DNA from: Oscillospiraceae bacterium
GTDB taxonomy: Bacteria > Bacillota > Clostridia > Oscillospirales > Oscillospiraceae
Length of the DNA: 64,000 nt
Reading direction: 5' to 3'
Assembly (NCBI GenBank): GCA_021770845.1
Contig: JAETQF010000008.1
Location: 1 to 64,000, forward strand
The first letter of the stretch is position 1. The number at the start of each line of letters is the position of its first letter. Shown here in pieces: positions 50,920-59,769 of this stretch. The notes beneath the pieces are model-generated. The model saw only the letters and a program-made list of their open reading frames with translations, searched no databases and was not told the origin of the DNA. The translations under genes were made by a program, and so were the position numbers.

Positions 50920-52272
50920 GTGTTTAAGGGCAAACTGCATGGAATTCATGCGCCCCACAGGAAGAACACTGTGGACTGCGCGCCGGCGCGTATGCCGGTG
51001 CCCGCGGTGATCACCGTCCCCATGTCCATGAACATCGGGGCCCCGGCCAAGCCGGTGGTCAAGGTGAACGACACGGTGAAGGTGGGGCAGCTGATCGCGG
51101 AGGCCGGAGGCTTCATGTCCGCGCCCATCTATTCCGGCGTGTCCGGCAAGGTGAAGCGTCTGGACGAGATCGTCGGCTCCAACGGCCGGTTCGACACCGT
51201 CATCGTCATCGAGAGCGACGGCGAGCAGGCGGTGTGGGAGGGCATTAAGCCCCCCGTGGTCACCGACAAGGACAGCTTTGTGGAGGCGGTGCGCCAGTGC
51301 GGCTGCGTGGGCCTGGGCGGCGCGGGCTTCCCCACGTCCGTCAAGCTGAACGTGGATCCCGACCGGGTGCACAACATCATCATCAACGGCGCGGAGTGCG
51401 AGCCCTACATCACCTCGGATACCCGCACCATGATCGACAACGCCGACGACGTGATCTACGGCGCCCAGCTCCTCCAGAAGTACTACACCGCCGACCGGAT
51501 CGTCATCGGCATTGAGGACAACAAGCCCCAGTGTGTGAAGATCATGGAGGAGGCGGGCAAGGGCGTGCCCGGCTTCGAGGTGGCCTCCCTGCCGGCCCTG
51601 TACCCCCAGGGCGGCGAGAAGGTGCTCATCTACAACACCACCGGCGAGGTGGTGCCCGAGGGCAAGCTGCCCATCGACGTGGGCGCCATCGTCATCAACT
51701 GCACCACCCTGGCGGTCATCGCCAGGTACATCCGCACCGGGATGCCCCTGGTGGAGAAGGTTGTCACCATCGACGGCTCCGCCATCGCCAACCCCCAGAA
51801 CGTCATCGCCCCGGTGGGCACCCCCATCCAGAACCTGCTGGATTTCGTGGGCCTCAAGTGCGAGCCCAAGAAGGTGCTGTACGGCGGCCCCATGATGGGC
51901 ATTTCCGTCCCCAGCCTGGACGCCCCCATCATGAAGAACACCAACGCCATCATCGCCTTCGACGAGAAGGACGCCGAGGATCCTGTGCCCTCCGCCTGCA
52001 TCCGCTGCGGGCGCTGCGTGGCCCACTGTCCCTTCAACCTGATGCCCGCCGCCATCGAGAGCGCCTACAACAACAAGGAGCCGGAGAAGCTCAAGGCCCT
52101 CAAGGTGAACCTGTGCATGGAGTGCGGCTGCTGCTCCTTCAGCTGCCCCGCCCGCCGGCCCCTGGTGCAGGTGAACAAGCTGGCCAAGGCTATGCTCAAC
52201 AAGTACAACGCCGAGCAGAAGGAAGCGGCGGAGAAGAAAGCCGCCAAGGAAAAAGAAAAGGAGGCGGTCTGA
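50920..52272 (+). CDS. rnfC: Rnf complex subunit C
   Basis: The 450-residue protein starts at GTG 50920 with GAGGAGG upstream. It has GGFMSAPIYSGVSGKVKRLD (lipoyl-like domain), the GCVGLGGAGFPTSVKL NADH/FMN loop, GAECEPYITSDTRTM and two 4Fe-4S sites CIRCGRCVAHCPFN and CMECGCCSFSCPARR, with a lysine-rich tail. It is the NADH-binding subunit of the ion-pumping ferredoxin:NAD+ oxidoreductase. The six rnf genes follow in the order C-D-G-E-A-B. Confidence 0.97.
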   Translation: MFKGKLHGIHAPHRKNTVDCAPARMPVPAVITVPMSMNIGAPAKPVVKVNDTVKVGQLIAEAGGFMSAPIYSGVSGKVKRLDEIVGSNGRFDTVIVIESDGEQAVWEGIKPPVVTDKDSFVEAVRQCGCVGLGGAGFPTSVKLNVDPDRVHNIIINGAECEPYITSDTRTMIDNADDVIYGAQLLQKYYTADRIVIGIEDNKPQCVKIMEEAGKGVPGFEVASLPALYPQGGEKVLIYNTTGEVVPEGKLPIDVGAIVINCTTLAVIARYIRTGMPLVEKVVTIDGSAIANPQNVIAPVGTPIQNLLDFVGLKCEPKKVLYGGPMMGISVPSLDAPIMKNTNAIIAFDEKDAEDPVPSACIRCGRCVAHCPFNLMPAAIESAYNNKEPEKLKALKVNLCMECGCCSFSCPARRPLVQVNKLAKAMLNKYNAEQKEAAEKKAAKEKEKEAV

Positions 52273-52273
52273 G

Positions 52274-53206
52274 ATGAATAAGAACATGGTCGTCTCCGTC
52301 AACCCCCATATCTACGCGTCCCAAACCACCCAGACTATCATGCGGGACGTGCTCATCGCCCTGTTCCCCGCCGTCATCGCGTCCATCGTGTTCTTCGGGA
52401 TCAAGGCCCTGCTGGTGGAAGTGGTGTGCGTGGCGGTGGCCGTGCTGTGCGAGTGGGCCTTTGAGAAGATCACCCGCCGGCCCGTCACCATCACCGACCT
52501 GTCCGCCGCCGTCACCGGCCTGCTGCTGGCCCTGAACCTGCCGGTGGACATCCCCCTGTGGCAGGCGGTGTTCGGCGCGTTTGTGGCCATCGTGGTCATC
52601 AAGCAGTTCTTCGGCGGCATCGGCCAGAACTTCGCCAACCCCGCCATCACCGCCCGCGTCATCATGCTGGTGGCCTTCTCCGGCACCATGACCGCCTGGG
52701 CCATCCCCGCCTTTACCGATGCCACCTCCGCCGCCACCCCCCTGGCCATCCTGAGCTCCGAGGGCGCGGCGGGCCAGCTGCCCACCCTGGGGCAGATGTT
52801 CCTGGGCGCCCGGGGCGGCTCCATGGGCGAGACCTCCTGCCTGGCCCTGCTGCTGGGCGGCATCTACCTGGTCTACCGCAGGGTCATCACCTGGCACACC
52901 CCTGTGGCCTTCATCGGCACCGTGCTGGTGTGCACCGCCCTGCTGGGCCAGCAGCCCCTCTATCAGGTGATGGCGGGCGGCCTGTTCATCGGCGCCATCT
53001 TCATGGCCACCGACTACACCACCTCCCCCCCCACCCCCGCCGGCAAGCTGATCTTCGGCCTGGGCTGCGGCCTGATCACCGTGCTCATCCGCGTCTGGGG
53101 CAACTATCCGGAGGGCGTGTCCTTCTCCATCCTGCTGATGAACATCCTGAATCCGTACATCTGTGAGTGGACGAAAACCAAACCGTTTGGAGGTGTGCAG
53201 GCATGA
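52274..53206 (+). CDS. rnfD: Rnf complex subunit D
   Basis: The 310-residue membrane protein has the covalent FMN threonine in RGGSMGETSCLALLLGGIYL and MATDYTTSPPTPAGKLIFGL. It begins NPHIYASQTTQTIMRDVLIA and has about eight membrane segments. It forms the electron path and ion channel of Rnf. It lies two bases after rnfC and overlaps rnfG by four bases. Confidence 0.96.
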   Translation: MNKNMVVSVNPHIYASQTTQTIMRDVLIALFPAVIASIVFFGIKALLVEVVCVAVAVLCEWAFEKITRRPVTITDLSAAVTGLLLALNLPVDIPLWQAVFGAFVAIVVIKQFFGGIGQNFANPAITARVIMLVAFSGTMTAWAIPAFTDATSAATPLAILSSEGAAGQLPTLGQMFLGARGGSMGETSCLALLLGGIYLVYRRVITWHTPVAFIGTVLVCTALLGQQPLYQVMAGGLFIGAIFMATDYTTSPPTPAGKLIFGLGCGLITVLIRVWGNYPEGVSFSILLMNILNPYICEWTKTKPFGGVQA

Positions 53207-53745
53207 CGAAAGCGAAATCCAATGTGGTCAGCGACTTTGTGGCCCCCATCGCCGTGCTGGTGATCATCTGCGCGGTGATGAGCCTGCTGCTGGCCCTCAC
53301 CAACGACGCCACCGCCCCCATCATCGCCGCCGCCGAGGCCAAGGCCAAGGAGGAGGCCCGGATGGAGGTGCTCCCCGAGGCCGACAGCTTCCTTCAGGTG
53401 GAGATCGCGGGCCTGCCCGCCTCCGTCACCGAGGTGTTCCAGGCCGAGAACGGCGCGGGCTACACCTTCTCCATCACCGCCCAGGGCTACGGCGGCAAGA
53501 ACACCCTGAAGATGGCCGTGGGCATCGACATGGACGGCAAGATCACCGGGACGAAGGTGCTGGATCACAAGGAGACGGCCGGTCTGGGCTCCAAGATTAC
53601 CACCGACGCCTTCCAGGGCCAGTTCCCCGGCAAGGATCGGGGGCTGGAGGGCGTGGACAACATCTCGGGCGCGACCTTCTCCTCCAACTATTTCCGGGCC
53701 GCCATCGCGGACGCCTACACCGCGTTCGACCTGGTGAACGGCTGA
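53203..53745 (+). CDS. rnfG: Rnf complex subunit G
   Basis: The 180-residue protein starts at the ATG at 53203 (ATGA overlap with rnfD). It has one N-terminal membrane anchor (APIAVLVIICAVMSLLLALT) and a flavin domain with the flavinylated threonine in NISGATFSSNYFRAAIADAY. It passes electrons on the outer face of the membrane. No ApbE flavin transferase gene is in the window; one is needed to attach FMN. Confidence 0.96.
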   Translation: MTKAKSNVVSDFVAPIAVLVIICAVMSLLLALTNDATAPIIAAAEAKAKEEARMEVLPEADSFLQVEIAGLPASVTEVFQAENGAGYTFSITAQGYGGKNTLKMAVGIDMDGKITGTKVLDHKETAGLGSKITTDAFQGQFPGKDRGLEGVDNISGATFSSNYFRAAIADAYTAFDLVNG

Positions 53746-53758
53746 GGAAGGGAGGCAC

Positions 53759-54460
53759 ATGGATATGAAAAACAATAAGCTGAAAATCCTGACCAACGGC
53801 ATCATCAAGGAAAACCCCATCCTGGTGCTGATTCTGGGCACCTGCCCCTTCCTGGCGGTCACCACCCAGGCGTCCAACGCCATTGGCATGGGCGCGGCGG
53901 TCACCTTCGTGCTGCTGTGCTCCAACATCATGATCTCCCTGCTGCGCAAGGTGATCTCCGACAAGGTGCGCATCCCCTGCTACATCGTGGTCATCGCCTC
54001 CTTCGTCACCCTGGTGCAGATGATCGTCAAGGCCTACCTGCCCGACCTGGACAAGGCCTTGGGCCTGTACCTGCCCCTCATCGTGGTGAACTGCATCATC
54101 CTGGGCCGGGCGGAGATGTTCGCCAACAAGAACAACCCCTTCGACTCCGCCCTGGACGCCATCGGCATGGGCGTGGGCTACACCCTGGCCATGCTGGCCA
54201 TGGCCTCCATCCGCGAGATCTTCGGCGCGGGCACCTGGTTCGGCATCGAGATTCCGGTGCTGATCGACAACAACATCTCCATCATGACCATGGCCCCCGG
54301 CGGCTTCGCCATCTTCGGCATTCTCATCGCCATCATCAACAAGGCCAGCAACGGCAAGGCCATCAAGAAAAAGGACTTCAGCTGTGAGGGCTGCCCCAGC
54401 GCCGCCGCGTGCAACGGGCAGAACTGCGCTGAGAAGAAGAAGGAGGCTGCCGCGAAATGA
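53759..54460 (+). CDS. rnfE: Rnf complex subunit E
   Basis: The 233-residue protein has six membrane segments, beginning NGIIKENPILVLILGTCPFL, and contains ASNAIGMGAAVTFVLLCSNI and NCIILGRAEMFANKNNPFDS. The C-terminal CEGCPSAAACNGQNCAEKK is an unusual cysteine-rich extension that could bind a metal. The ATG at 53759 or 53765 can serve as start. It overlaps rnfA by four bases. Confidence 0.95.
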   Translation: MDMKNNKLKILTNGIIKENPILVLILGTCPFLAVTTQASNAIGMGAAVTFVLLCSNIMISLLRKVISDKVRIPCYIVVIASFVTLVQMIVKAYLPDLDKALGLYLPLIVVNCIILGRAEMFANKNNPFDSALDAIGMGVGYTLAMLAMASIREIFGAGTWFGIEIPVLIDNNISIMTMAPGGFAIFGILIAIINKASNGKAIKKKDFSCEGCPSAAACNGQNCAEKKKEAAAK

Positions 54461-55068
54461 AAGAGTTATTAGCCATCGTCATGGCGGCCGTTCTGGTGAA
54501 CAACTACGTGCTGGCCCAGTTCCTGGGCATCTGCCCCTTCCTGGGCGTGTCCAAGAAGCTGGATCAGGCCGCCGGTATGAGCGTGGCCGTCATCTTCGTC
54601 ATGGTGCTGGCCACCGCCGTCACCTATCCCATCCAGAACTTCGTGCTCAACCAGCTGGGGCTGGGCTACCTCCAGACCATCGTGTTCATCCTGGTGATCG
54701 CCGCCCTGGTGCAGCTGGTGGAGATCATCCTCAAGAAGTACATCCCCGCCCTCCACGCCTCCCTGGGCGTGTACCTGCCCCTGATCACCACCAACTGCGC
54801 GGTGCTGGGCGTGTGCATCAGCAACGTGGACAACTACATGGGCGTCACTGCCTTCGGCGGCTCCTTCGTCCAGGCGCTGTTCAACGCCCTGGGCTCCGGC
54901 CTGGGCTTCCTGCTGGCCATGGTGCTGTTCTCCGGCGTGCGCAGCCGGGTGGACAAGTGCAAGTGCCCCGAGTGCTTCAAGGGGATGCCCATCACCCTGA
55001 TCTCCGCGGCCATCGTGTCCGTGTCCTTCATGGGCTTCGCCGGCCTCGTGGAAAACCTGCTGGGTTAA
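54457..55068 (+). CDS. rnfA: Rnf complex subunit A
   Basis: The 203-residue membrane protein has six segments, starting LLAIVMAAVLVNNYVLAQFL and with the GICPFLGVSKKLDQAAGMSV signature. RnfA and RnfE are homologous and together hold a 2Fe-2S centre through conserved cysteines (here C24 region). It ends in FMGFAGLVENLLG. It precedes rnfB by 15 bases. Confidence 0.96.
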   Translation: MKELLAIVMAAVLVNNYVLAQFLGICPFLGVSKKLDQAAGMSVAVIFVMVLATAVTYPIQNFVLNQLGLGYLQTIVFILVIAALVQLVEIILKKYIPALHASLGVYLPLITTNCAVLGVCISNVDNYMGVTAFGGSFVQALFNALGSGLGFLLAMVLFSGVRSRVDKCKCPECFKGMPITLISAAIVSVSFMGFAGLVENLLG

Positions 55069-55083
55069 GGAGGGGAAGCGTTT

Positions 55084-55908
55084 ATGGATAATCCGATTGT
55101 CATTGCAGTGATCGTGGTGGCCGTCATCGGCCTGCTGTGCGCCGTGATGCTGACCATCGCCTCCAAGTTCATGGCGGTGGAGGTGGACGAGCGCATCCCC
55201 ATGGTGCGCGAGTGCCTGCCCGGCGCCAACTGCGGCGCCTGCGGCTTCGCCGGGTGCGACGGGTACGCCGCCGCCCTGGTGGAGGATCCCGAGCTGGCCG
55301 TCAACCTGTGCGTCCCCGGCGGGGCCACCGCCGCCGAGAGCATCGGCAAGGTGCTGGGCCGGGAGGCCGGCGACGTTGCCAAGCAGGTGGCCGAGGTGCG
55401 CTGCTCCGGCACCTGTGAGGCCACCTCCGTGAAGATGGACTACAAGGGCCTGGAGAGCTGCGCCGCCGCCAAGCTGCTGTTCGGCGGCACCGGCAAGTGC
55501 GTCTACGGCTGCATCGGCCTGGGCGACTGCGCCCAGGTGTGCCCCGTGTCCGCCATCCACATCAACGGCGGGCTGGCCCGGGTGGACGCCAGCGTGTGCA
55601 TCGGCTGCGGCCTGTGCGCCAAGACCTGCCCCAACGGCGTCATCGCCATCCGCCCCGCCGACGCCCACATGGTGGTGGACTGCAACAGCCACCAGAAGGG
55701 CGCGGGCACCCGCAAGAGCTGCTCCGCGGGCTGCATCGGCTGCCATCTGTGCGAGAAGAACTGCCACACCGGGGCCATCACCGTCACCGACAACCTGGCG
55801 TCCATCGACTACGCCAAGTGCGACGGCTGCGGCAAGTGCATCGAGGTGTGTAAGGCCGGGTGCCTGGTGGCGCTGAACATCACCAAGGCTGAGGTCGTCA
55901 ACGGCTGA
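55084..55908 (+). CDS. rnfB: Rnf complex subunit B
   Basis: The 274-residue protein has one membrane anchor (IAVIVVAVIGLLCAVMLTIA), the CLPGANCGACGFAGCDGYAA cluster, and several 4Fe-4S motifs (CVYGCIGLGDCAQVCP, CIGCGLCAKTCPNG, CIGCHLCEKNCHTG, CDGCGKCIEVCKAG). It accepts electrons from ferredoxin. It is the last rnf gene, followed by a hairpin at 55924. Confidence 0.97.
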   Translation: MDNPIVIAVIVVAVIGLLCAVMLTIASKFMAVEVDERIPMVRECLPGANCGACGFAGCDGYAAALVEDPELAVNLCVPGGATAAESIGKVLGREAGDVAKQVAEVRCSGTCEATSVKMDYKGLESCAAAKLLFGGTGKCVYGCIGLGDCAQVCPVSAIHINGGLARVDASVCIGCGLCAKTCPNGVIAIRPADAHMVVDCNSHQKGAGTRKSCSAGCIGCHLCEKNCHTGAITVTDNLASIDYAKCDGCGKCIEVCKAGCLVALNITKAEVVNG

Positions 55909-55923
55909 TAAGAGGAAATCGGA

Positions 55924-55951
55924 GGCACGGCGGGCCATAGCCCGCCGTGCC
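55924..55951 (+). terminator. Hairpin after the rnf operon
   Basis: GGCACGGCGGGC (55924-55935) pairs with GCCCGCCGTGCC (55940-55951) around CATA. No T-run follows, so it may be a processing or stability element. Confidence 0.55.
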
Positions 55952-56013
55952 CCGAAGCATGGACGGGGGAAGGCCGCGAGGCCCTCCCTCCGTTGCGGTT
56001 TTGGAGGAATTCT

Positions 56014-56391
56014 GTGGAGTGGTTGAAAACCCATCGGAACGATGTTATACTGATTGCCGTACTCATCGCCCTGGGCGGTGCGCTGCTGCTGTGGCTGGGG
56101 CTCACCCGGCAGGTGGGAGGCGTGGCCCGGGTGCAGATCGACGGCGAGACGGTGATGGAGCTGCCCCTCAGCCAGGACGCCCGGGTGGAGTTAGGCGAGC
56201 CGGGCCGCGGCAACCTGTTGATCATTGAGAACGGCACGGCCCGGGTGGAGCGGGCGGACTGCCCCGACCAGGTGTGCGTGCGCCAGGGGGCGGTGCGCTA
56301 CAACGGGGAGTCCATCGTCTGCCTGCCCCATAAGCTCATCGTCTCCATCGAGGGGGGCGTGGAAAACGGCGTGGACGGCTCCACGGGTTAG
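56014..56391 (+). CDS. NusG domain II protein
   Basis: The 125-residue protein starts at GTG 56014 with GGAGG eight bases upstream. One membrane anchor (DVILIAVLIALGGALLLWLG) leads to a beta-rich NusG_II-like domain with VQIDGETVMELPLSQDARVE and the CPDQVCVRQGAVRYNGESIV cysteine motif. Genes of this type sit beside Rnf operons and Gx-transporter genes and are suspected to act in flavinylation-related redox processes. The role here is inferred from the neighbourhood. Confidence 0.85.
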   Translation: MEWLKTHRNDVILIAVLIALGGALLLWLGLTRQVGGVARVQIDGETVMELPLSQDARVELGEPGRGNLLIIENGTARVERADCPDQVCVRQGAVRYNGESIVCLPHKLIVSIEGGVENGVDGSTG

Positions 56392-56400
56392 GAGGATGGG

Positions 56401-56889
56401 ATGAAAGCGTCAAAAGTGGCCCAGTACGGGCTGTTGACCGCCCTGGCCCTGGTGCTGTCCTATCTGGAGTCGCTGGTGCCCCCCCTGTGGGTGCCGGGGG
56501 TGAAGCTGGGCCTGCCCAACCTGGCTATCGTGTTTGCCCTGTACCGCCTGGGCTGGAAGGACGCCTGCGTGATCTCGCTGGTGCGGGTGGTGCTGGTGGC
56601 CCTGCTGTTCGGCAACGGGGCGGCGCTGGCCTACAGCGCGGCGGGGGCGGCGCTGAGCCTGACCCTCATGGGTCTGCTGAAGCGGACGGGGAAGTTCTCC
56701 TCGGTGGGCGTCAGCGTGGCGGGGGGTGTGGCCCACAACGCGGGGCAGATTTTAGTGGCCATGGCCATGCTGGGGACCTCCCGGCTTGCGTGGTATCTGC
56801 CGGTGTTGTGGATTTCCGGGACGGTGGCCGGGGTGCTGATCGGGATCGTGTCCGGGATACTGGTAAAGCGGGTGCCGGAACAAAAATGA
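56401..56889 (+). CDS. Gx transporter family membrane protein
   Basis: The 162-residue protein has five or six membrane segments, beginning VAQYGLLTALALVLSYLESL, with the PGVKLGLPNLAIVFALYRLG signature and KRTGKFSSVGVSVAGGVAHN. It is of the Gx/ECF-type small transporters found with NusG_II genes and linked to quinone or flavin trafficking. It follows the NusG_II gene by ten bases. The substrate is unknown. Confidence 0.85.
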   Translation: MKASKVAQYGLLTALALVLSYLESLVPPLWVPGVKLGLPNLAIVFALYRLGWKDACVISLVRVVLVALLFGNGAALAYSAAGAALSLTLMGLLKRTGKFSSVGVSVAGGVAHNAGQILVAMAMLGTSRLAWYLPVLWISGTVAGVLIGIVSGILVKRVPEQK

Positions 56890-56899
56890 GGTGGTTCGC

Positions 56900-57100
56900 A
56901 TGAAATTGAAACCGGTTGGATTGCTGACCCTTGTGGTCTGGGGGATTGTGTCGGTGCTCTGGATTGGGCGCTCCATTTACAACGCTGTGTCCGGCATGGA
57001 GGGGACGCCGTGGTTTAACGTCCTGCTGGCCGCAATTTGGTTTGCCAGTTTTTGCGTTATGCTCTATCGGTTTTGGAAGGGCCGGAAAGGCAAAGAATAA
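56900..57100 (+). CDS. Small membrane protein
   Basis: The 66-residue protein starts at ATG 56900 with GAGGTGG upstream. It has two hydrophobic segments (PVGLLTLVVWGIVSVLWIGR and VLLAAIWFASFCVMLYRFWK) and a basic tail. Nothing else is recognised. It lies inside the Gx-transporter to glmM series with short gaps. Confidence 0.75.
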   Translation: MKLKPVGLLTLVVWGIVSVLWIGRSIYNAVSGMEGTPWFNVLLAAIWFASFCVMLYRFWKGRKGKE

Positions 57101-57112
57101 GGAGGTTTTCCC

Positions 57113-57781
57113 ATGAATTTGAACACAACCGGGCTGTTTGACCTGAGCCACACCCTGGCTGGGGACTATCTGGCCCGCTTTGCATACCCCTGGCAGGCCC
57201 TGGACGGCATCAAGGAGCTGATCCTCACTCTGGGCCCCGCCCTGGGGAACGACTACGAGGAGCGCGCCCCCCAGGTGTGGGTGCACGAGACGGCCAAAAT
57301 CGCCCCCACCGCCTTCCTGGGCGCGCCCTGCATCATCGGCCCGGACACCGAGGTGCGCCACTGCGCCTTTATCCGGGGCTCCGCCCTGGTGGGGGCAAAC
57401 TGCGTCGTCGGCAACTCGGTGGAGCTGAAAAACGTGATCCTGTTCGACAGCGTCCAGGTGCCCCACTACAACTACGTGGGCGACTCCATCCTGGGCTACA
57501 AGAGCCACATGGGGGCGGGCTCCATCACCTCCAACGTGAAGTCGGACAAAACCCCCGTCACCGTGAAAAACGAGGGGGAGGCCATGGAGACGGGCCGGAA
57601 GAAGTTCGGCGCGATTTTAGGCGACTGCGTGGAGGTGGGCTGCAACAGCGTGCTCAACCCGGGCACCGTCATCGGCCCCCGCAGCAACGTCTATCCCCTG
57701 TCCTGCGTCCGGGGCGTGATTCCGGCGGACAGCATCTATAAGACCGGGGGCGTCGTCGTCCCCAAGCGGAAGGGAGACTGA
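57113..57781 (+). CDS. Left-handed beta-helix (GlmU-like) acyltransferase-fold protein
   Basis: The 222-residue protein has a hexapeptide-repeat beta-helix: IAPTAFLGAPCIIGPDTEVR, ALVGANCVVGNSVELKNVIL, and the GlmU-like HYNYVGDSILGYKSHMGAGS then ITSNVKSDKTPV. It lacks the pyrophosphorylase domain of GlmU. It may act on an amino-sugar substrate in wall synthesis, in line with glmM downstream (2 bases away). The catalytic histidine and acetyl acceptor cannot be proven from sequence. Confidence 0.8.
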   Translation: MNLNTTGLFDLSHTLAGDYLARFAYPWQALDGIKELILTLGPALGNDYEERAPQVWVHETAKIAPTAFLGAPCIIGPDTEVRHCAFIRGSALVGANCVVGNSVELKNVILFDSVQVPHYNYVGDSILGYKSHMGAGSITSNVKSDKTPVTVKNEGEAMETGRKKFGAILGDCVEVGCNSVLNPGTVIGPRSNVYPLSCVRGVIPADSIYKTGGVVVPKRKGD

Positions 57782-57783
57782 CT

Positions 57784-59151
57784 ATGGGAAAATACTTCGG
57801 CACCGACGGCTTCCGGGGCAAGGCCAACGTGGAGCTCACCGCCCATCACGCCTATGAGGTGGGCCGCTTCCTGGGCTGGTACTACGGCCGGGAGCGCAAG
57901 GCCCGCATCGTGGTGGGCAAGGACACCCGCCGCTCCAGCTATATGCTGGAGTACGCCATCAGCGCGGGCATGGCCGCCTCCGGGGCGGACGTGTACCTGC
58001 TCCACGTCACCACCACCCCCTCCGTGTCCTACGTCACCCGGACGGACGGGTTCGACTGCGGCGTGATGATCTCCGCCTCCCACAACCCCTACTATGACAA
58101 CGGCATCAAGCTGATGAACCGGGAGGGGGAGAAGATGGACGAGGGCACCATCCGGCTGGTGGAGGACTATCTGGACGGCACCCTGTCTGTGGACGGCCAG
58201 GCCCTGCCCAAGCTGCCCTTCGCCACCGGCGAGGGGATCGGCAGCATCGTGGATCACGCCGCGGGCCGCAACCGCTATATGGGCTACCTGATCTCGCTGG
58301 CGGTGTACTCCTTCCGGGGGAAGAAGATCGCCCTGGACTGCGCCAACGGCTCCGCCTGGAGCATCGCCCCCAACGTGTTCCGCTCTTTAGGCGCGGACGT
58401 GTATGTCATCAACGACCGCCCGGACGGGCTGAACATCAACCTAAACGCCGGATCCACCCACATCGATGGGCTCAAAAAGTACGTGGTGGAGCACGGCTGC
58501 GACGCGGGCTTCGCCTTCGACGGGGACGCCGACCGCTGCCTTGCCGTGGACGAGAAGGGGAACCTGGTGGACGGCGACCAGATCATGTATCTGTACGGCC
58601 TGTATATGAAGGAGCGGGGCAAGCTGCTCACCAATACGGTGGTGACCACCGTCATGTCCAACTTCGGGCTGTACAAGGCGCTGGACGCGGCGGGCATCGG
58701 GTACGTCAAGACCGCCGTGGGGGATAAGTACGTCTATGAGGACATGGTGAAGAACGGCCGCCGTTTGGGCGGCGAGCAGTCAGGGCACATCATCTTCTCC
58801 AAGTACGCCCGGACGGGGGACGGCATCCTCACCGCCCTGAAGGTGATGGAGGTGATGATGGCCAAGAAGGAGACGCTGAGCCGTCTGGCGGAGCCGGTGA
58901 CCATTTATCCCCAGGTGCTGATCAACGTGCGGGTGAAGGACAAGAAAACCGCCCAGGACGATCCCGCCGTCCAGGCGTCGGTACAGGCCGTGGCGGACGA
59001 GCTGGGGGACACGGGCCGGATCCTGGTGCGGGAGTCGGGCACCGAGCCGCTGGTGCGCGTGATGGTGGAGGCTTCGGAAAAGGGCCTTTGCCAGGCCCTG
59101 GCCCAGCGGGTGGTGGACGTGATCCGCACCCAGGGGCACGGGGCGGAATAA
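57784..59151 (+). CDS. glmM: Phosphoglucosamine mutase
   Basis: The 455-residue enzyme has YFGTDGFRGKANVELTAHHA, the phospho-serine loop VMISASHNPYYDNGIKLM with Ser99, the metal loop FAFDGDADRCLAVDEKGNLV, and the substrate VGDKYVYEDMVKNGRRLGGE then QSGHIIFSKYARTGDG. It converts glucosamine-6-phosphate to glucosamine-1-phosphate. Its C-terminal phosphate-binding RESGTEPLVRVMVEA is present. It is followed by the 601-base repeat element. Confidence 0.96.
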   Translation: MGKYFGTDGFRGKANVELTAHHAYEVGRFLGWYYGRERKARIVVGKDTRRSSYMLEYAISAGMAASGADVYLLHVTTTPSVSYVTRTDGFDCGVMISASHNPYYDNGIKLMNREGEKMDEGTIRLVEDYLDGTLSVDGQALPKLPFATGEGIGSIVDHAAGRNRYMGYLISLAVYSFRGKKIALDCANGSAWSIAPNVFRSLGADVYVINDRPDGLNINLNAGSTHIDGLKKYVVEHGCDAGFAFDGDADRCLAVDEKGNLVDGDQIMYLYGLYMKERGKLLTNTVVTTVMSNFGLYKALDAAGIGYVKTAVGDKYVYEDMVKNGRRLGGEQSGHIIFSKYARTGDGILTALKVMEVMMAKKETLSRLAEPVTIYPQVLINVRVKDKKTAQDDPAVQASVQAVADELGDTGRILVRESGTEPLVRVMVEASEKGLCQALAQRVVDVIRTQGHGAE

Positions 59152-59153
59152 TG

Positions 59154-59754
59154 GCAGGGTTGCGCCCTGCCGGGGGCGTTACTTTTCCCACGTGGGAAAA
59201 GTAACCAAAAGGACGCTTAAGGGGGAGACCGCCGGATCGCGCTTCGCGCTCAGGCGGTCTCCCCCTTAAGAATCCCCCATTTACGGGGGCTGTCAGATCG
59301 GTGGGGTTGATGGGTACCCTTCCGGCGCGGAGGGGATACGGACGCGGATGCCCCTGTCGCCGCTGCCGCTGAGTGGTGTGGGTACTGAGAAGTGGGTGGG
59401 ATCCACGTCAGATGCGCCTGGGTGTCGTGTGGTGCTTCACGGGTGCGGATTGGGTGCGCTGCTTGCGGCGGGGTGGTTAGCCTGAGAAGCTCAGGCGCCA
59501 GCCGTGGGAACCACCTGGGTGCTGTCCCCACACACGGGCGGCAGCACCAATGGGGGAGAAGCCAGTCCAGTCTTTGCGCGCCGGTCACTCCCCCGCCCCG
59601 CAAAATCGGCGTGCCCTTGACCTTAATGGGGGTTCTTAGGGGGTGGCCGACTAAGGACGCGAAGCGTCCGCCGGAGGCCACCCCCTAAGCGCGCTCTTTG
59701 GTTACTTTCTCTCGCGCGAGAGAAAGTAACGCCCCCCGCAGGGGCGTACCCTGC
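59154..59754. mobile_element. 601-base palindrome-ended repeat element
   Basis: Both ends share an inverted terminal region: GCAGGGTTGCGCCC on the left and GCAGGGTACGCCCC on the right when read inward. Each then has a perfect palindrome starting GTTACTTT (59178-59205 and 59701-59730). Further in, each end has a perfect hairpin (18-base stem 59216-59233/59253-59270; 14-base stem 59635-59648/59676-59689). No convincing ORF lies inside. It looks like a non-autonomous element, and its central 360 bases may encode a structured RNA. Confidence 0.75.
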
Positions 59755-59769
59755 AGGGGGCAAGGGGGA

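Noticed and set aside
59250-59688. Open frames inside the 601-base element on both strands
   Set aside because: They are rich in Gly, Arg and Pro, start without ribosome binding sites and run into the terminal palindromes.
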